Positions 7,772 through 14,270 of a stretch of 14,270 bases of DNA are shown in pieces. The translations under genes and the position numbers were made by a program. A model generated the notes under the pieces. The model did not search any database. It had not been told where the DNA came from and saw only the letters and a list, made by a program, of their open reading frames with translations. How positions within the stretch are numbered: the stretch's first letter is position 1; each line of letters opens with the position of its first letter. The stretch covers positions 1 to 14,270 of the forward strand of contig JBIJCA010000102.1 in the NCBI GenBank assembly GCA_044344935.1, given 5' to 3'. The DNA is from Aquimonas sp044344935. Its GTDB lineage: Bacteria > Pseudomonadota > Gammaproteobacteria > Xanthomonadales > Xanthomonadaceae.

Positions 7772-9901
7772 TCAGGCCAGAAGCGCTTCGACATGCTCCA
7801 GGAAACTTCGGCGAGCCTCCTCGGCTTCGAACAGCGCGGGCAGCGCGTCCGCGATCGACTGACGCAGCGCCGAGGCCTCGCCCGAAGCCAGCAGCTCGGT
7901 AGCGCGCTCGACGAGCCGTACCGACAGGGTTTCCGCGCTGCCCTCCGCACCCGGGGTTGCCACGCACAGCGCCCGGTCCAGATCCATCCGCGACAGCATG
8001 GCCGCGGTCTGGCGGCCGCGCATGAAGGTGCCCGGCGTGGTCAGCACCGGCAGGCCGGACTGCAGCGCATCGAGGCTGGCGTTGCCGCCCGAGAAGTGGC
8101 GGCTGTCCAGCATCAGATCGCAGGCGGCGTTGATCTGCAGGTAGCGGGCGCGGCTGCCGGTGGGCAGCCAGTGCAGACGCTGCATCGGGACGCCGGCGCA
8201 CTGCAGCCGGCGCTCCATCGCCGTGCGCCAGCTGGGTCGATCATCGAACAGCAGCAGCTGCGCCTGCGGCACGCGTTCGAGCAGGCCCGCATACAGCGCA
8301 TCGTTGTGCGGGTGCAGCTTGAACAGCGACTGCGGCACCAGCAGCAGAGGCCCGTGCATCGGCAGGCCCAGTTCGGCACGGCTTGCGGCTGCAGGGCGCG
8401 GCGGTCGGCGGTAGTCCACGCCCAGTCCGGGCAGCCGGCGCAGCGGCTCCACATAGTGAGCGGCCGCCGCAGGGGGCTCCATCGCTGCGCAGCTGAAGAA
8501 CGCATCGAGGCTCCGCAGGCCGGCGGTCACCGGATGCCCCCAGGCCATCGCCTGCCGACGCGCCAGCTTCAAGGCCGCGAGTGGGTAGAGCCGGGCATCC
8601 ATGCCGAGCTCGGGGTAGATCAGCAGTCCAGCGGACTCAGCGCGCAGCTGCGCTGCGAGTGATTCAAGCCCGAGGGTTTCGTCGATGAAGTGGAAGCGGC
8701 TGGCCGTCGAGGCGAAGCGCTCGGTTTCAGCATCGCGTCGCGGGCCCACCTGGTACAGCACGACCTCGAGGCCGGCCTCGCGCAGCCAGTCGATCCAGCC
8801 GCCGAAGTAGGCGCCCGCGGTGCAGTCGCGGAACACGCTGCCCACCAGCAGCACGCGTCGCGGATGTCTGCAGGCCGGCGGCTCCGCCATCGCAGGCGCG
8901 ACGCGTTCGACGCTGCGCTGCATGAGTGCACCGAGCGTGGTCATCAGCGCGGTGTCGTCCTCGCCCATGTAGGCCAGCGGAAAGTGGCTCCAGGCCAGAT
9001 GTTCGAGCGGCACCTGCGCGCCCGTCGCGGAGTCGGCCTCGCAGTCGACCAAGGCCTGCAGCTCGCGCATCTGCGCCAACCGCGTCGCGCGCATCTCTTC
9101 CGCGCTCGCCGCCACCAGCGGTGCGCTGAGCGCCGCCGCAAGCCGCAGCCGCAGCGGCGCTTCGGCTACCCCCGTCGCCGAGCGGTAGGCCGCGCGCGCC
9201 TCCGTCGTGAAGTTGTCGAGGCGAAGCTGCTCGCCCAGCGTCCACGCCCACTGCAGGCGTTGCCGGTCAGGCAGTTCAAGCAGCGGTGCGATGGCGCGCT
9301 CCGCGGCGGGACCTGCGCACTCGGCGCGTACGCGCAGCTCCGCAGGCAGCGTTGCCGCATCAGGCATGGCCAGCAGGCGTTCGAGCATGGACTGGCGCTG
9401 CGCGGTTTCGGGCTGCAGCAGGCAGCGTTCGAGCTGGGCTTCGAGATCCTGCGGGTGCTGCTCCAGGTGCTCGCCCAGCGCGCGCTCGGCGTCGGCGGGG
9501 CGGCCGAGCGCGATCAGGCTGAGCGCCCGGTTGAAGCCCGCCAGCGGGTGGCCCGGCAGCGCGTCGAGCGCTGCTTCGAAGTCGCGCAGGGCGTCCTGCT
9601 CCTTGCCCTCGCGTCGCGCATGACTGCCACGCTTGTTGAGCGCGGCGGCCAGGCTCTTCACGAGTGGCGGTGTGGGCGCGACCCGTTGGCACAGCTTCTG
9701 CAGGGCCTCGATAGCCGTGTCCAGCGTGCCCGCGCGCAAGGCCGCATTCGCCTGCAGAAGCAGGGCAGCTGGCCATTCGGGGCGTTTCGACAGCGCCAGC
9801 GAGATCGCGTGCAGGGCTTCGGTGTCGCGCCCCGCGGCGAAGGCGTGTTGCGCGTCGGCCAGGAGCTGGTCGGGGCTGGTTTCTGCAGAGCTTGGCTTCA
9901 T
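7772..9901 (-). CDS. TPR-repeat protein with GT41-type (SPINDLY/O-GlcNAc-transferase-like) glycosyltransferase domain
   Basis: The product is 709 residues from the ATG at 9901. Residues 1 to about 130 are helical repeats of TPR type (phrases such as AFAAGRDTEALHAISLALSKRP and ALRDFEAALDALPGHPLAGFNRAL). An Ala/Leu-rich helical stretch follows. From about 345 the glycosyltransferase half begins (RRVLLVGSVFRDC). Near 427 it has YPELGMD, then QAMAWGHPVTAG and LRRLPGLGV. Near 594-630 it has FSGGNASLDALQSGLPVLT and TPGTFMRGRQ. This order is that of SPINDLY/HMW1C-like GT41 enzymes, which move a sugar from a nucleotide sugar to protein Ser/Thr or Asn; the GGN...DALxxGxPV block contacts the nucleotide sugar. 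There is no signal peptide, so it acts in the cytoplasm. The protein target is unknown and no adhesin or flagellin gene lies beside it. The frame continues upstream to 10402 but that part is antisense to the next gene. Confidence 0.88.
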   Translation of the reverse strand: MKPSSAETSPDQLLADAQHAFAAGRDTEALHAISLALSKRPEWPAALLLQANAALRAGTLDTAIEALQKLCQRVAPTPPLVKSLAAALNKRGSHARREGKEQDALRDFEAALDALPGHPLAGFNRALSLIALGRPADAERALGEHLEQHPQDLEAQLERCLLQPETAQRQSMLERLLAMPDAATLPAELRVRAECAGPAAERAIAPLLELPDRQRLQWAWTLGEQLRLDNFTTEARAAYRSATGVAEAPLRLRLAAALSAPLVAASAEEMRATRLAQMRELQALVDCEADSATGAQVPLEHLAWSHFPLAYMGEDDTALMTTLGALMQRSVERVAPAMAEPPACRHPRRVLLVGSVFRDCTAGAYFGGWIDWLREAGLEVVLYQVGPRRDAETERFASTASRFHFIDETLGLESLAAQLRAESAGLLIYPELGMDARLYPLAALKLARRQAMAWGHPVTAGLRSLDAFFSCAAMEPPAAAAHYVEPLRRLPGLGVDYRRPPRPAAASRAELGLPMHGPLLLVPQSLFKLHPHNDALYAGLLERVPQAQLLLFDDRPSWRTAMERRLQCAGVPMQRLHWLPTGSRARYLQINAACDLMLDSRHFSGGNASLDALQSGLPVLTTPGTFMRGRQTAAMLSRMDLDRALCVATPGAEGSAETLSVRLVERATELLASGEASALRQSIADALPALFEAEEARRSFLEHVEALLA

Positions 9902-9907
9902 GGGCGC

Positions 9908-9913
9908 ATTGTA
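9908..9913 (-). promoter_or_regulatory. Possible -10 element of the glycosyltransferase gene (leaderless transcript)
   Basis: On the minus strand TACAAT occurs just six bases before the ATG, and no Shine-Dalgarno sequence precedes that ATG. If this is the -10 box, transcription would start at about the A of the start codon. No good -35 is visible at 16-18 bases. The same TACAATG-GCG string occurs upstream of icmF. Confidence 0.3.
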
Positions 9914-10049
9914 GGAAAGTCGGGGCGTGCAGCTTGTCCGGCAGGCCACGCTCCCGGGCGGGTCGAGGGGCGGCCCGTACCGCGCGTCGGTCAGGCCGCG
10001 GCCGGACGAACCGCAGGATGTGCACTGAAACGGGGTTCGGATCCAGACG

Positions 10050-11252
10050 ATGCAGGACGCAGAGAAAATCATCGATACCGTCGGCTGCAGCGAGGAAGAA
10101 GCCGCGCGCCTGCGGCTGCTGTTTCGGATGGGCGCCTCGCGCTTCAGGTCGCGCTGGCGCTTTTCCGATACCGAGTCGCCCGACCTGATCCTGCTGGACC
10201 CCGAGACGGAAATCGGCCGCGCCGCCCGCGAGGTGTCGCTGCAGCTGTCCAAACCCTTCATCAGCATCGTTGATCTCGGCGCCGAAGACGGTCCTGACTG
10301 GGCCTTGCGCCGTCCGCTCAAGCTCGACGGCATCGTCCGCATGGTCAATCTGCTCTGTCCTCCGGCGGCGGTCGAGGCCGCCCCTGCGGCTCCGGTGCTC
10401 AAGGTGGTCAGTCAGGGCGAGAACTTCTTCGACCTCGATCTGGAAGACGGCGGCTCGTCGGCGAGCGACGGTCTGCCCAGCATCCAGATGCCCGAGATCG
10501 TGCGCGGCTTCGGTGCGCACGATGTGGACGCCCTGTTCAAGCGCGATCCGCTGTCGCAAACCTCGGAGGTGCTGCTGCCCCATCATCTGAGCGCGGACAC
10601 CGGCATCGAACACACCGAGGGCCCCACTTTGCGAACGGCCGCGCGCATCGATGAGACCGCCGAGCGTTTGCGCTCGAACGAGGGCCGGGAAGCCCCCAAC
10701 ATCAACCCCAGCCTGCGTCGGTCCTTCGTGAAGGACACCCGCAGCTTTCCCCTGATCGACTACCTGACCCAGCCGCTGCTGGGTGCGGCCGAGCGCATCG
10801 AGATGTCCGGGCTGCCGTGGCTGGTGCTCGACCCGGTCAGTCAGAGCTATCACTCCGACGCGGATCTTCCTGCACTCGAGCTCTACTGTCTGCAGGAGCT
10901 GCCGCGCGCGGGTTTCGCTCAGCTGACCAGTAGCGAGCTGGCAGCGGTACGCGCGCGAGCGCCGGCCAAGCCGTGGGTGCGCTTGCGCTGGCTGGTCCGC
11001 TACCTGACTTCGAACGGCAAGCTCGGCAGCCAGCTCGACCCCGCCGGTCGATTCAAACTCGAGCGTCCGATCGAGCTTGCCCGCGACTATCCGGCCGCCT
11101 TCAGGGTTTCGACCGCGATGCTGCGCGAGCTGCAGCCGCTGCACGAGATCGCCAAGCTGGCCAAGGCCAGCATGACCGAGGTGATCAACGTGGTGAACGC
11201 CTACGAGTCGGTGAGCATGCTCGAGTCGCAGCTGCGCGAGCGGTTTCGCTGA
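10050..11252 (+). CDS. Unrecognised protein with degenerate receiver-like N-terminal domain
   Basis: I do not recognise this 400-residue protein by name. Residues 1-105 look like a response-regulator receiver fold: DLILLDPE around D50 sits where strand 3 carries the phosphorylated Asp, and RRPLKLDGIVRMVNLL from 87 resembles strand 5 and helix 5. The invariant Lys-Pro is replaced by Arg88-Pro89, and the N-terminal acidic pair is missing, so phosphorylation is doubtful. Residues about 105-230 are acidic and probably disordered (FFDLDLEDGGSSASDG). From about 232 a conserved-looking module begins (FPLIDYLTQPL, GLPWLVLDPVSQSYH, WVRLRWLVRYL). It ends in helices that could be a winged-helix fold (HEIAKLAKASMTEVINVVNA). 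There is no signal peptide or membrane helix. It diverges from the glycosyltransferase gene across 148 bases. A signalling scaffold or regulator is a guess. Confidence 0.8.
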   Translation: MQDAEKIIDTVGCSEEEAARLRLLFRMGASRFRSRWRFSDTESPDLILLDPETEIGRAAREVSLQLSKPFISIVDLGAEDGPDWALRRPLKLDGIVRMVNLLCPPAAVEAAPAAPVLKVVSQGENFFDLDLEDGGSSASDGLPSIQMPEIVRGFGAHDVDALFKRDPLSQTSEVLLPHHLSADTGIEHTEGPTLRTAARIDETAERLRSNEGREAPNINPSLRRSFVKDTRSFPLIDYLTQPLLGAAERIEMSGLPWLVLDPVSQSYHSDADLPALELYCLQELPRAGFAQLTSSELAAVRARAPAKPWVRLRWLVRYLTSNGKLGSQLDPAGRFKLERPIELARDYPAAFRVSTAMLRELQPLHEIAKLAKASMTEVINVVNAYESVSMLESQLRERFR

Positions 11253-11500
11253 GGTCGGTCGTGGCCTGAGCGGACGCCGCCGCCTTGATCGAAGACGCTG
11301 GTGCGTCGACGTCGCGCTTGATTGGGCAGGACGCACTGTCTTTGCAGATGCCCTGCCGTATCGCCCAAGTACCGTACCGGACCGCAGGTTCCTCGCTGCC
11401 CGCAAGGCTGCGCGCGCTGCAGACCAACCCTCGGCAGGGGGTGTCCCACACCGAGACACGTACAATGGCGGGCTTCGCGACCCCGCATCGAGGCCCCCCG
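11253..11500 (+). promoter_or_regulatory. icmF upstream region with -10-like TACAAT
   Basis: No gene is seen in these 248 bases. TACAAT at 11461-11466 would place a transcription start near 11473, leaving a leader of about 28 bases. That leader ends in GAGG (11490-11493), seven bases before the ATG at 11501. No convincing -35 lies 16-18 bases upstream (the stretch is G-rich), so the promoter call is tentative; the ribosome site is good. Confidence 0.35.
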
Positions 11501-14270
11501 ATGAGCACCCCCGCCAGCCGACTGCCCGCCGACGACAGCGCGCCCGCCACATCGCCGCTGCGCTTTGTTACCGCCGCCAGCCTGTTCGATGGCCACGACG
11601 CCGCCATCAACATCATGCGCAGGCTGATCCAGGCGCAGGGCGCCGAAGTCATCCATCTGGGCCACAACCGCAGCGTCGAAGACGTGGTGCGCGCCGCCCT
11701 GCAGGAAGATGCCGATGCCATCGCGCTGTCGAGCTATCAGGGCGGACACGTCGAGTACTTCAAGTACATGGTCGACATGCTGCGCGAGCGCGGCGCCGGC
11801 CACATCCGCGTGTTTGGCGGTGGCGGCGGCACCATCACGCCGGAAGAGATCCGCGAGCTGCAGGCTTATGGCGTGGAGCGCATCTATCACCCCAATGACG
11901 GCATGAAGATGGGGCTGGTGGAGATGATCTCTGATGTTGTCTCGCGTGCTGAGCACGCGAGACAACGCGATTCGGGAACTGGGATTCGGGATTCGCAGAG
12001 CGCCGGGCTGCCGTCGATCGACGACGAGATCGGCATCGGCCGCGCGTTGTCCGCGATCGAAGATGGCCTGTACTCCGAAGCGGAACTCGCGCTGCTCCGG
12101 AAAGGGTGGGTCGCCGGCTCTAACGAATCCCGAATCCCGAATCCCCAATCCCTACGACCGGCAACGCCGGTCGTCGGAATCACCGGCACCGGCGGCGCCG
12201 GCAAGTCCTCCGTCACCGACGAGCTGGTCAACCGCTTCCTGCAGCACTTCCCGGACATGCGCATCGCCGTGCTGGCGGTGGACCCCACCCGTCGGCGCAG
12301 CGGCGGCGCCCTGCTGGGCGACCGCATCCGCATGAACTCGCTGCGCTCGAAGCGCGTGTTCATGCGCTCGATGGCCACGCGCCGTCAGCACGTCGCCACC
12401 AATGCGGTACTGAAGGACTGCATCGCGCTGCTGAAGGGCATCGGCTACGACCTGATCATCGTCGAGACCGCCGGCATCGGTCAGAGCGATTCCGAGATCG
12501 TCGACCTCGTCGATTTTCCGGTCTACGTGATGACCAGCGACTACGGCGCGGCCAGCCAGCTCGAGAAGATCGACATGCTCGACTTCGCCGAACTGGTGGT
12601 GCTGAACAAGTACGACCGCCGCGGCGCCGAGGACGCGCTGCGCGACGTGCGCAAGCAGTGGAAGCGCAACCGCGTGGCCTTCCAGCTGGCTGACGAGGAC
12701 GTGCCGGCGTACCCGACCATCGCGAGCCAGTTCAATGATCCGGGCGTGACCTGGATGTTCGCTTCTTTCTGCCGCCTGTTGCGGCAGAAAGCGGGATTAG
12801 GGATTGGGGATTCGGGATTCGCAGAGCAGGGTGGGGCGGGGCCGCGCTGCGACTTCAACCCCACCGTGATCGAGACGCTGAAGGAGCCGCGCGCGACCGT
12901 GCTGATTCCCGGTGCGCGGGTGCGCTATCTGGCCGAGATCGCCGAACAGGGCAGGGCGATCAATCAGCGCATCGAGAAGCAGAGCGAGATCGCCAGCCGC
13001 GCGCAGAGCTTGTATGAGGCCTTGAAGGAGCTGGAAGACCCGCAGTTGCCCAAGCCGCTGGAGCTTTTCGACGCCAACGATTTGCACCCCTCTCCCGTGG
13101 GGAGAGGGGCTTCGAGCCCAATGCCCGACACCTACCCGCCCGACCGCAGCCTGCTCACCCTGCGTCAGCGCTACAACGACGCGGTCCAATCGCTCAGCAG
13201 CGAGAACCTCAAGCTGCTGCGCGAGTGGCCGGCGCGGCTGAAGTCGATCACTGATGAAGTCACCCACTACGAGGTGCGCGGCAAGGCGATTGCGGTGGAG
13301 AACTATCGCGAATCGCTGAGCCACCAGAAGATCCCGAAGATCGCCGCGCCCACCTACAAGAGCTGGGGCGAGCTGCTGACCTTCCTGGGCAAGGAGAACC
13401 TGCCCGGTTACTACCCCTACACCGGCGGCGTGTATCCGTATCGCCGCACCGGCGAAGACCCCATCCGCATGTTTGCGGGCGAGGGCACGCCGGAGCGCAC
13501 CAACCGCCGCTTCCACTACTTGAGCCAGGGTCTGCCTGCCGCGCGTCTGTCGACCGCGTTCGACAGCGTCACCCTGTATGGCGAGGACCCGGCGATCCGC
13601 CCGGACATCTTCGGCAAGATCGGCAACAGCGGCGTCAGCATCGCCACGCTGGACGACATGAAGAAGCTCTATTCCGGCTTCGACCTGTGCGCGCCCACCA
13701 CCAGCGTCAGCATGACCATCAACGGGCCGGCGCCGATCATCCTCGCCCTGTTCATGAACTGCGCGATCGACCAGCAGGTCGAGCGCTACCTGCGCAGTGA
13801 CGAGGCCCGTTGGGCCGAGGCGCAGGCGAAGATCGAACGCTATTTCGAAGGCCGCGCACGCCCGGTTTATGCCGGCGAACTGCCCGCAGGACATGACGGT
13901 CTCGGCCTGGCCCTGCTCGGCATCAGCGGACAGGAAATGGTCGACGCCGACACCTACGCGCGGATCAAGGCGCAGACGCTGGCCACCGTACGCGGCACCG
14001 TGCAGGCCGACATCCTGAAAGAGGACCAGGCGCAGAACACCTGCATCTTCAGCACCGAGTTCGCGCTGCGCATGATGGGGGACATCCAGCAGTACTTCGT
14101 CGACCACAAGGTGCGCAATTTCTATTCGGTGTCGATCTCCGGCTACCACATCGCCGAGGCCGGCGCGAACCCGATCAGCCAGCTGGCTTTCACGCTCAGC
14201 AATGGCTTCACCATCGTCGAGTACTACCTCGCCCGCGGCATGCACATCGATGACTTCGCGCCGAATCTGA
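11501..14270 (+). CDS. icmF: Fused isobutyryl-CoA mutase IcmF (B12 domain, G-protein chaperone, mutase), 3' end outside window
   Basis: The frame from ATG 11501 stays open for 923 codons to the window end. IcmF interconverts isobutyryl-CoA and n-butyryl-CoA using adenosylcobalamin, with its GTPase chaperone built in. The B12 domain (about 20-145) has SLFDGHDAAI, HLGHNRS, SSYQGG and GGGGG. The G domain has Walker A GTGGAGKSS (about 229), RRRSGGALLGDR, ETAGIGQ (322) and NKYD (369-372). The mutase part starts near 610 with YYPYTGGVYPYRRTGEDP. F658 in RMFAGEG and Q845 in DQAQNTCIFS are the residue types found in isobutyryl-CoA mutases; methylmalonyl-CoA mutase has Tyr and Arg there. GYHIAEAGANP lies near the end. 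Repeat elements in frame enlarge the linker after the B12 domain, the start of the G domain, a G-domain loop and the linker to the mutase. About 200-300 residues should lie beyond the window. Role: branched-chain acyl-CoA metabolism. Confidence 0.94.
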   Translation, partial: MSTPASRLPADDSAPATSPLRFVTAASLFDGHDAAINIMRRLIQAQGAEVIHLGHNRSVEDVVRAALQEDADAIALSSYQGGHVEYFKYMVDMLRERGAGHIRVFGGGGGTITPEEIRELQAYGVERIYHPNDGMKMGLVEMISDVVSRAEHARQRDSGTGIRDSQSAGLPSIDDEIGIGRALSAIEDGLYSEAELALLRKGWVAGSNESRIPNPQSLRPATPVVGITGTGGAGKSSVTDELVNRFLQHFPDMRIAVLAVDPTRRRSGGALLGDRIRMNSLRSKRVFMRSMATRRQHVATNAVLKDCIALLKGIGYDLIIVETAGIGQSDSEIVDLVDFPVYVMTSDYGAASQLEKIDMLDFAELVVLNKYDRRGAEDALRDVRKQWKRNRVAFQLADEDVPAYPTIASQFNDPGVTWMFASFCRLLRQKAGLGIGDSGFAEQGGAGPRCDFNPTVIETLKEPRATVLIPGARVRYLAEIAEQGRAINQRIEKQSEIASRAQSLYEALKELEDPQLPKPLELFDANDLHPSPVGRGASSPMPDTYPPDRSLLTLRQRYNDAVQSLSSENLKLLREWPARLKSITDEVTHYEVRGKAIAVENYRESLSHQKIPKIAAPTYKSWGELLTFLGKENLPGYYPYTGGVYPYRRTGEDPIRMFAGEGTPERTNRRFHYLSQGLPAARLSTAFDSVTLYGEDPAIRPDIFGKIGNSGVSIATLDDMKKLYSGFDLCAPTTSVSMTINGPAPIILALFMNCAIDQQVERYLRSDEARWAEAQAKIERYFEGRARPVYAGELPAGHDGLGLALLGISGQEMVDADTYARIKAQTLATVRGTVQADILKEDQAQNTCIFSTEFALRMMGDIQQYFVDHKVRNFYSVSISGYHIAEAGANPISQLAFTLSNGFTIVEYYLARGMHIDDFAPNL
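11936..12001 (+). repeat. In-frame hairpin plus GGGATTC heptad element A inside icmF
   Basis: Arms 11936-11950 and 11952-11966 form a perfect 15-bp inverted repeat around one base. After a short spacer comes a 21-base block (11981-12001, gggattc repeated, ending gcagagc) that is identical to one in element C. Sixty-six bases, 22 codons, are covered. It encodes Arg/Asp/Ser-rich residues (about 146-167) just after the B12 domain, in a place where IcmF linkers vary. Confidence 0.85.
12117..12174 (-). repeat. In-frame hairpin plus heptad element B inside icmF, opposite orientation
   Basis: Read on the minus strand this is a 9-bp perfect hairpin (12154-12162 with 12166-12174, loop aac). It is followed by four GGGATTN units and an ending TTAGAGC at 12117-12123, against GCAGAGC in elements A and C. 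Bases 12131-12152 are the exact reverse complement of 12800-12821 in element C. In the gene's frame it reads NESRIPNPQS and then the residues just before the Walker A motif. Confidence 0.85.
12765..12827 (+). repeat. In-frame hairpin plus heptad element C inside icmF
   Basis: An 11-bp perfect hairpin (12765-12775 with 12781-12791, loop ctgtt) is followed by four GGGATTN units and gcagagc, ending at 12827. It covers 63 bases, 21 codons. It encodes AGLGIGDSGFAE in a loop late in the G domain, between the conserved ASQFNDPG phrase and the PGARVRYLAEIAEQ phrase. Flanking family motifs stay in the same frame. Confidence 0.87.
13087..13109. repeat. Perfect 10-bp C/G palindrome D inside icmF
   Basis: cccctctccc (13087-13096) and gggagagggg (13100-13109) pair perfectly around gtg. 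It encodes HPSPVGRGA in the linker between the chaperone and mutase domains. Palindromes of this kind are, from memory, common between genes in Xanthomonas relatives, so it probably entered from an intergenic repeat pool. Confidence 0.8.

Noticed and set aside
11936..12827. CRISPR array or phage attachment site in icmF
   Set aside because: The heptads have no spacers of constant length, and no integrase or cas gene is present.
11936..13109. icmF as a pseudogene broken by insertions
   Set aside because: The frame is open for 923 codons and Walker A, NKxD, B12 and mutase motifs are all intact.
12797..14245. Minus-strand open frame of 482 codons
   Set aside because: Antisense to the icmF mutase domain, whose conserved motifs are on the plus strand.

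Overview
The window is high-GC, densely coding DNA that most resembles a gammaproteobacterium of the Xanthomonadaceae/Lysobacter relatives. This placement is an inference. It rests on the GC-rich codon use, the proteins present, and dispersed G-GGATTC heptad repeats, a kind I recall from intergenic DNA in that group. There are seven real genes, two of them cut by the window edges. I see no RNA genes, CRISPR array, insertion sequence or phage gene.

Layout. Bases 3-3470 hold three membrane transporters: the C-terminus of a POT-type proton/oligopeptide symporter (+), a convergent YfcC-type carrier (-), and a divergent major-facilitator protein (+) that resembles the animal lysosomal dipeptide transporter MFSD1. 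Together they suggest peptide and amino-acid uptake. A gap of about 0.6 kb leads to a large chemoreceptor (4080-7274, +) with periplasmic sensor, HAMP, PAS, second HAMP-like, signalling and C-terminal CZB zinc-binding parts. A 0.5-kb noncoding region (7275-7771) follows and carries a hairpin-bearing repeat in two copies 122 bp apart. Next come a TPR plus GT41 (SPINDLY/O-GlcNAc-transferase-like) glycosyltransferase (7772-9901, -) and, divergently, an unrecognised protein with a degenerate receiver-like N-terminus (10050-11252, +). The last gene, open at the window end, is a fused isobutyryl-CoA mutase IcmF (11501-14270+), with B12 domain, G-protein chaperone domain and mutase domain on one chain.

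The most unusual signal is inside icmF. Four repeat or palindrome elements of an intergenic type lie in frame in its linkers and variable loops. Three share one architecture, a perfect hairpin next to a GGGATTN heptad array; the fourth is a 10-bp C/G-rich palindrome. The heptad has no stop codon in any of six frames, which would help explain why it is tolerated inside a gene. The conserved catalytic and nucleotide-binding motifs around the insertions are intact, so the gene looks functional.

No operon links all these genes. The transporters may form a functional neighbourhood, the chemoreceptor senses an unknown signal, and icmF would act in branched-chain or short acyl-CoA carbon rearrangement.
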